A DNA stretch of 9,371 nucleotides from Bacteroidales bacterium (GTDB lineage Bacteria; Bacteroidota; Bacteroidia; Bacteroidales; WCHB1-69). Location of the stretch: NCBI GenBank assembly GCA_031264975.1, contig JAISDH010000361.1, forward strand, positions 1 through 9,371. Direction: 5' to 3'. This document shows, one piece after another, positions 5,549 to 9,371 of the stretch. The stretch's first letter is position 1. Each line of letters opens with the position of its first letter. The notes under the pieces are model-generated. The model was not told the origin of the DNA. It saw only the letters and a program-made list of their open reading frames with translations, and searched no databases. Position numbers and translations under genes: made by a program.

Positions 5549-6984
5549 AAGAAACAATTGACGATTTTCAGGCAGTGTGGGACGAATGTCTAAAGATGAT
5601 AAAAGAGAATATCTCCCAACAAAGTTTTGAAACATGGTTTCATCCCATTAAACCCATAAGTTTATCGGGACAGGTGCTGACAATACAAGTTCCTACCTTT
5701 TATTATCATGAATATATAGAAGGAAATTTTTGGAAGTTGTTGAAAGCAGCGATTCAAAAGGTTTTGGGTCCTAATGGAAAATTAGAGTATAATATTTTAA
5801 TTACCAGCAATGGAGTTACTACTACATTGCCACGGACAGGTATCGGAAGATTAGACTCGCAGAATAAACCTTTTGAAATACTCGTAGATGAAAATACAAA
5901 GAAAAAAGAAATACCTAATCCGTTTGTATTGCCGGGTTTAAAGAAATTGAATATTCAATCTCAGCTAAATAAGGTCTTGACTTTTGAAAATTTTATAGAA
6001 GGCGACTGTAATCGTTTGGCACGTACGGCTGGTTACGCTATTGCTAATGAACCGGGGAAAACGGTATTTAATCCTTTCTTTGTTTTCTCCAATGTGGGAT
6101 TGGGAAAGACTCATCTTGTTCATGCAATTGGCTTGGAGGCGAAAATAAGGAATCCGGAACTTATTGTTTTATATGTAGATGCGGAAACGTTCATTCAACA
6201 GTATGTAGAAGCCGCAAAAGGGAATAATATTACCGACTTTGTACATTTTTATCAAATGTTAGACATATTGATTATTGATGATATTCATTTTCTGTCAGAG
6301 AAAGCAGGTACTCAGACTATTTTCTTTCATATATTCAACCACTATCATCAAAAGAACAAACAAATTATTATTACAGCGGATAAATCACCGGCAGAAATTT
6401 TAGGATTTGAGCCACGTTTATTGTCTCGATTCAAATGGGGATTGACGGCTGATTTAATGTCGCCGGATAAAATAACGCGTACAAAAATTATTAAAAGTAA
6501 ACTCTATAATAATGGTATTGATTACATTACCGAAGAAGTCATAGAATATTTGGCGTGTCGTATCGTAACAAATATTAGAGAAATAGAAGGCGCTATTATA
6601 CAAATTTTGGCAGAATCTTCTTTAAATAAAAAAGAAATTACGGTAGAATTAGCCAAACAAATTATTGACAAGTTTGTTCGTGGTACGGCGCACGAAATAT
6701 CTGTTGACTATATTCAAAAAGTAGTATGCGATTACTTTAAAGTTCCTGTTAGCGATATATTTTCTGCTTCTCGGAAAAGAAAAGTTGTACAAGTTCGTCA
6801 GGCTGCCATGTATTTTGCGAAAAAATTTACAGTTCTTTCTTTGGCTCAAATAGGAGAGCGGTGTGGAAATAAAGACCATGCTACTGTGTTACATGCTTGT
6901 CGTACAATATCAGACTTGAAAGGTACGGATAAAGAATTTAGAGCCGATTTGGAGGCAATTGATAAAATAATAAAGAACTCCTAA
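5545..6984 (+). CDS. dnaA: Chromosomal replication initiator DnaA
   Basis: A 479-residue AAA+ initiator that binds DnaA boxes at oriC and opens the duplex. Domain I (about 1-85) has the usual W-x-x-C-L...QSFETWF helix pattern. A linker follows (about 86-140). Domain III begins near LTFENFIEGDCNRLA (145-159). The Walker A is SNVGLGKT (182-189), with Ser182 where the P-loop consensus has its first Gly. Walker B is ILIIDDIHF (241-249), sensor I lies near IIITADKSP (274-282), and box VII with the arginine finger is RLLSRFKWGL (291-300). Domain IV carries the basic RKRKVVQVRQAAMY (410-423) and the DnaA signature GNKDHATVLHACRTI (441-455). The length is normal and every domain is present. The ATG at 5545 gives the standard N-terminus. 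An IS3 fossil begins about 58 nt after the stop, and no clear terminator is seen. Confidence 0.97.
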   Translation: MKETIDDFQAVWDECLKMIKENISQQSFETWFHPIKPISLSGQVLTIQVPTFYYHEYIEGNFWKLLKAAIQKVLGPNGKLEYNILITSNGVTTTLPRTGIGRLDSQNKPFEILVDENTKKKEIPNPFVLPGLKKLNIQSQLNKVLTFENFIEGDCNRLARTAGYAIANEPGKTVFNPFFVFSNVGLGKTHLVHAIGLEAKIRNPELIVLYVDAETFIQQYVEAAKGNNITDFVHFYQMLDILIIDDIHFLSEKAGTQTIFFHIFNHYHQKNKQIIITADKSPAEILGFEPRLLSRFKWGLTADLMSPDKITRTKIIKSKLYNNGIDYITEEVIEYLACRIVTNIREIEGAIIQILAESSLNKKEITVELAKQIIDKFVRGTAHEISVDYIQKVVCDYFKVPVSDIFSASRKRKVVQVRQAAMYFAKKFTVLSLAQIGERCGNKDHATVLHACRTISDLKGTDKEFRADLEAIDKIIKNS

Positions 6985-7122
6985 CGTGGTTTTTCTATCA
7001 CTACAATTCGGTAAGAAATAAAGAGCGGGGCAACATTATTGCTGTCTTGAAATAGTTATACATATTGTATAGGCGTTTCTACGTTTAAATAACTTTCCCT
7101 TTTTTATTTCTTGTATTTGTTT

Positions 7123-7428
7123 TTACGCCACTATTTTACGTATTTTTTCAGGTATTTTTTAAACCTAAAGACCAATGCAGACGTTTTCTGTTATCTAACA
7201 TAATAGTTTCAGAGCGAGTTTTGGTTGTTATGGATTTATCTTTAAATACCGTATCTAACAGGTATTTGTTTCTTTATAACCCATTTGCTTGCTCGGCTAT
7301 TGCATTTTTATAACAATGATTTTCTTTCTGTCATACTTCTGCTTTTTCTTGTTTTACAACAAAATCGATGTATATATCTACAACATTGTCTCCCTTGCTC
7401 GGAACGATGAATTGAATTACACCTTCCG
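7123..7428 (-). pseudogene. IS3-family transposase orfB C-terminal remnant
   Basis: Minus-strand peptides recovered with small frame changes read SMTE, then ENHCYKNAIAEQANGL, a stop (7276-7274), KYLLDTVFKDKSITT, RKRLHWSLGLK and PEKIRKIVA, ending at TAA 7125-7123. This is the end of the rve/DDE integrase domain, including the acidic residue region around NAIAEQANG. Frameshifts lie near 7328-7323 and 7160-7153. The first part, read as KITEGVIQFIVPSKGDNVVD after the orfA end, is only weakly like orfB. An intact orfB has about 270-290 codons and about 100 codons of sequence remain, so the region with the first two catalytic Asp residues is gone. Confidence 0.78.
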
Positions 7429-7794
7429 TTATTTTTTCTGTCCGAACTCTTTTTTTAAATCCGTCTTATAATGTCTATTCGCTATTTTTACCAATGTTTC
7501 CATAGCATCTAAGGCTATCGTTTTTTCTGCCAATGCTAACTTTAATTTCTTTATCTCTGATTCTAATTCTAACTCTTTTAATCTGTCTTTCTCTTCTTTC
7601 ATTTTCTTCTGATTATTTTATTGAATAACTCCTCTCGTCCAAATTGCATTATCCGGCGTCGTTCTGTTTCCGTTCTTTTTATTCCATAACGTCAACGAAC
7701 TTCACTGATATGATAGCCTGAAGATATTTCTTATGCTATTTTCTTTTTAGAACAAAAACTGTACCGATATATGTTTTTTCCTTCTTTTTGTCAT
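7429..7794 (-). pseudogene. IS3-family transposase orfA remnant (frameshifted, stops)
   Basis: The remnant begins at ATG 7794 as MTKRRKKHI, then shifts frame in an A run (about 7779-7774) to IYRYSF. It continues through a TAA (7733-7731) into EISSGYHISEVR, then a TGA (7694-7692), RYGIK, and later FGREELFNKIIRRK. A further one-base shift in an A run just before 7602 restores MKEEKDRLKELELE, LALAEKTIALDAMETL and TDLKKEFGQKK to a TAA at 7431-7429. This is the helix-turn-helix, leucine-rich coiled coil and 'DLKKxFGQK' tail of IS3 orfA proteins. At least two in-frame stops and two frameshifts show it is dead. The tail from 7602 is still one open frame of 58 codons including the stop. I translated it by hand from the minus strand. 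Confidence 0.82.
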
Positions 7795-7958
7795 ATTTTT
7801 TTCCTTCTTCTTTGTCTTTTCTTTCTTTTTTCCTGTATCGTTATTTCAGAATGCGACGTCTAATGTCGAACATACATAGTAAGGGTGAAGATTATATCCG
7901 GCGTTTTCCTATGTATTTAAAAAGAGAAATAAACGGTCAATTATTCCAAAAAATATTA

Positions 7959-7966
7959 TACTTTTG
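7959..7966 (+). promoter_or_regulatory. -7 promoter element of the tolC gene
   Basis: TACTTTTG is an exact match to TAnnTTTG, placed about 130 nt upstream of the TolC-family start codon and just outside the IS3 fossil. No convincing TTTG -33 element is visible. Initiation near 7972 would produce a leader of about 125 nt that begins at the inverted repeat 7973-8035. Confidence 0.55.
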
Positions 7967-7972
7967 TGAGGC

Positions 7973-8035
7973 TTTATAAACAGTCCTTATTTATTTGGAA
8001 AGGGTAAACAATATGTTGTGTAAACTGTTTATAAA
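7973..8035. promoter_or_regulatory. 12-bp perfect inverted repeat in the tolC leader
   Basis: TTTATAAACAGT (7973-7984) is exactly inverted as ACTGTTTATAAA (8024-8035), with 39 nt between. The left arm starts at the predicted transcription start of the TolC-type gene. The spacer holds an imperfect inner palindrome around AACAATATGTTGT. It could be a pair of repressor half-sites, for example for a TetR-type regulator as is common for efflux operons, or an mRNA leader hairpin. No regulator gene is visible in the window. Confidence 0.5.
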
Positions 8036-8096
8036 AACAAAGATGATAAGACTATTAACGTCTGAAACAATTAATTAATAAAACAAAAAATAAAAA

Positions 8097-9371
8097 ATGA
8101 ATATAAGAAGAATCATTCGGTTATTTGTTACATGTCCCTTTCTCTGTTTTTTTCCCGTTTATAGCCAGAGTAATATATGGTCATTAGAAGATTGCATTCG
8201 TCATGCAACCGAACACAATATTTCTATACAACAATTGAAAATTCAGAAAGAAGTCGCTGAAATTGATTTGAATACATCCCAAATGAAACGTTTGCCAAAC
8301 TTGAATGCAACAGTGGAACAGCGTTGGAATTTTGGACGTACACAAATACAATCCGGGTTGTATGAGAATCAAACACAATCAAATACCGTTTTTTCGATAG
8401 GTAGTTCTATTCCATTGTTTACCGGTTTTCGTATTTCAAATGAAATTGCAAGAAACCGTTTGGAATTGCAGGCGGCAGTTCAAAATTTGGAGAAAGCCAA
8501 AGAAAATTTGGCGTTGAATGTGGCGTCTTTATTTTTGCAGGTATTGTTTAATAAAGAAATATTGAAAATTCATGAAGAACAATTAGCATTAAGCCAATTG
8601 CAAGTGGAACGTACTCAGGCTTTGGTCAATGAAGGCAAAGTTCCTTCTTCTCAATTATATGATATGGAAGCCCAAGTTGCCAATGAACGTGTCTCTTTCA
8701 TTCAAGCAGACAACAACCTCAAACTGTCATTGTTGGATTTGACGCAAAGTTTGGAACTGGAACAAAATCTAACTTTTGATATTTATACTGCAGAAGTAAT
8801 AGATGACCAAATAAATGAATATATGAATAATACACAGTCTTCTGCTTCTATTTTTGATAAAGCCGTACAGGATAGACCGCTTATTAAAGAACAGGAATAT
8901 AAGTTGGAAAGCTATAAAAGAATGTTGAAAATTGCCAAATCGGACTACTATCCGACTTTAAATCTTTTCATGAGTTTTGGGCTCAATTATTTTTACATTT
9001 ATGCCAAGAATGCTCAGAACGCTCCTTTTTCGAGCCAACTAAAAAATAATATGGGAGAAAATATAGGTTTGAATTTGAACATTCCTATCTTCAATCGGCT
9101 CTCAACAAGAAATCAAGTGAAAAATGCCAAACTCAATATCGAAAACCAACAATTAATAGTAAACAATACGAAAAAAACATTATACAAAGAAATCGAAACC
9201 GCCTATCTCAATGCACTATCGGCTCAGGAAAAATACCATGCCTCCGGTTTGGCGGTCAAGGCAACCTCCGAGTCGCTTCAATATGCTAAAGAACGATATG
9301 AAACAGGCAAATCTTCGGTTTTTGAATTTAGCGAAGCAAAAACAAGATTGGTAAAAAGTCAATCGGAAGAA
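8097..9371 (+). CDS. TolC-family outer-membrane efflux protein (3' end cut by window)
   Basis: The frame is open from ATG 8097 to the last base, giving 425 codons with no stop. Residues 1-23 form a signal peptide (MNIRRIIRLFVTCPFLCFFPVYS/QS). The mature protein shows the two-fold repeat of TolC/OEP outer-membrane channels. Each half has long amphipathic helices and one beta-segment with the P-[LI]-F motif: GSSIPLFTGF (102-111) and LNLNIPIFNR (325-334). The helical hairpins carry VNEGKVPSSQLYDMEAQVA (177-195) and the equivalent YETGKSSVFEFSEAKTRL (401-418). Full-length members are usually 430-490 residues, so little is missing. TolC proteins connect inner-membrane pumps to the outside; in Bacteroidota they usually head operons with a membrane-fusion protein and an RND or ABC pump, which would lie beyond the window. 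The start is preceded by an A-rich leader with no Shine-Dalgarno. Confidence 0.92.
   Translation, partial: MNIRRIIRLFVTCPFLCFFPVYSQSNIWSLEDCIRHATEHNISIQQLKIQKEVAEIDLNTSQMKRLPNLNATVEQRWNFGRTQIQSGLYENQTQSNTVFSIGSSIPLFTGFRISNEIARNRLELQAAVQNLEKAKENLALNVASLFLQVLFNKEILKIHEEQLALSQLQVERTQALVNEGKVPSSQLYDMEAQVANERVSFIQADNNLKLSLLDLTQSLELEQNLTFDIYTAEVIDDQINEYMNNTQSSASIFDKAVQDRPLIKEQEYKLESYKRMLKIAKSDYYPTLNLFMSFGLNYFYIYAKNAQNAPFSSQLKNNMGENIGLNLNIPIFNRLSTRNQVKNAKLNIENQQLIVNNTKKTLYKEIETAYLNALSAQEKYHASGLAVKATSESLQYAKERYETGKSSVFEFSEAKTRLVKSQSEE

Larger units (their letters stand above)
7043..7853 (-). mobile_element. Decayed IS3-family insertion sequence
   Basis: Read on the minus strand, this segment carries in order an orfA remnant, a short orfB remnant and terminal inverted repeats. 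TGAAATAgttATACA (7048-7062) is matched by the inverse of TGTATcgtTATTTCA (7834-7848), 12 of 15 positions agreeing. The outermost bases at the lower end, TGTCT from 7043, fit the TG start usual for IS3 ends. The upper end is eroded, so its limit (7853) is approximate. At roughly 810 bp it is well short of the usual 1.2-1.4 kb because most of orfB is missing. Stops and frameshifts in both frames show it is inactive. It fills most of the gap between dnaA and tolC. No target duplication can be recognised. Confidence 0.8.

Noticed and set aside
6985..7042. A rho-independent terminator directly after dnaA
   Set aside because: Only a very weak GTGG/TCAC pairing is visible and there is no stable stem followed by a T run.
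7189..7260. Two TATCTAACA sequences as DnaA boxes
   Set aside because: They differ from TTATCCACA and correspond to Leu-Asp codons of the decayed orfB on the other strand.
7289..7471. Plus-strand 60-codon open frame
   Set aside because: It is antisense to the legible IS3 orfA/orfB remnants and has a low-complexity F/Y-rich composition.
7788..7979. Plus-strand 63-codon open frame
   Set aside because: It begins antisense to the orfA start and inverted repeat of the IS3 fossil, runs through the tolC promoter element, and resembles no family I recognise.
8043..8078. Eleven-codon ORF (MIRLLTSETIN) in the tolC leader as a leader peptide
   Set aside because: No regulatory codon run, no attenuator hairpin after it and no initiation signal; short ORFs of this size are expected by chance.

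Overview
The window is an AT-rich stretch of a Bacteroidota chromosome, most likely from the order Bacteroidales. Three things point there: the protein families (a DUF6913-like protein, a secreted C69 dipeptidase of the 'CTNFLVTKGATKDGS' type, a Bacteroidota-type DnaA and a TolC-type efflux protein); start codons preceded by A/T-rich leaders with no recognisable Shine-Dalgarno; and several matches to the Bacteroidota -7 promoter element TAnnTTTG.

Layout, left to right. (1) 2-2300 (+): a DUF6913-like protein and, 16 nt later, an exported C69 peptidase, closed by a strong hairpin at 2323-2364. (2) 2383-3306 (+): ribonuclease Z (rnz), starting only 18 nt after that hairpin. (3) 3328-4848 (-): a large exported MORN/YwqK-type repeat protein, convergent with rnz. 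(4) 4849-5544: a 696-nt divergent intergenic region. It holds the promoter of the MORN gene, a compact repeat element built of degenerate heptanucleotides that flip orientation (4895-5127, bounded by a 9-bp inverted repeat), long T and A homopolymers, and two rightward TAnnTTTG elements. (5) 5545-6984 (+): dnaA, the replication initiator. (6) 6985-8096: a long gap with no intact gene. It contains a decayed IS3-family insertion sequence on the minus strand (about 7043-7853), with a frame-broken orfA, the C-terminal remnant of orfB and recognisable terminal inverted repeats, followed by a promoter and a long leader with a 12-bp perfect inverted repeat. (7) 8097-9371 (+): a TolC-family outer-membrane protein, cut by the window end and probably the first gene of an efflux operon.

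The intact genes are mostly conserved housekeeping or envelope genes and do not form one pathway: tRNA 3' processing (rnz), replication initiation (dnaA), envelope and export (C69 peptidase, MORN protein, TolC). The unusual material is in the two intergenic regions flanking dnaA: the heptad repeat element upstream and the IS3 fossil downstream. I saw no CRISPR array, tRNA, rRNA or convincing DnaA-box cluster, and no evidence for a wholly new multi-gene system.
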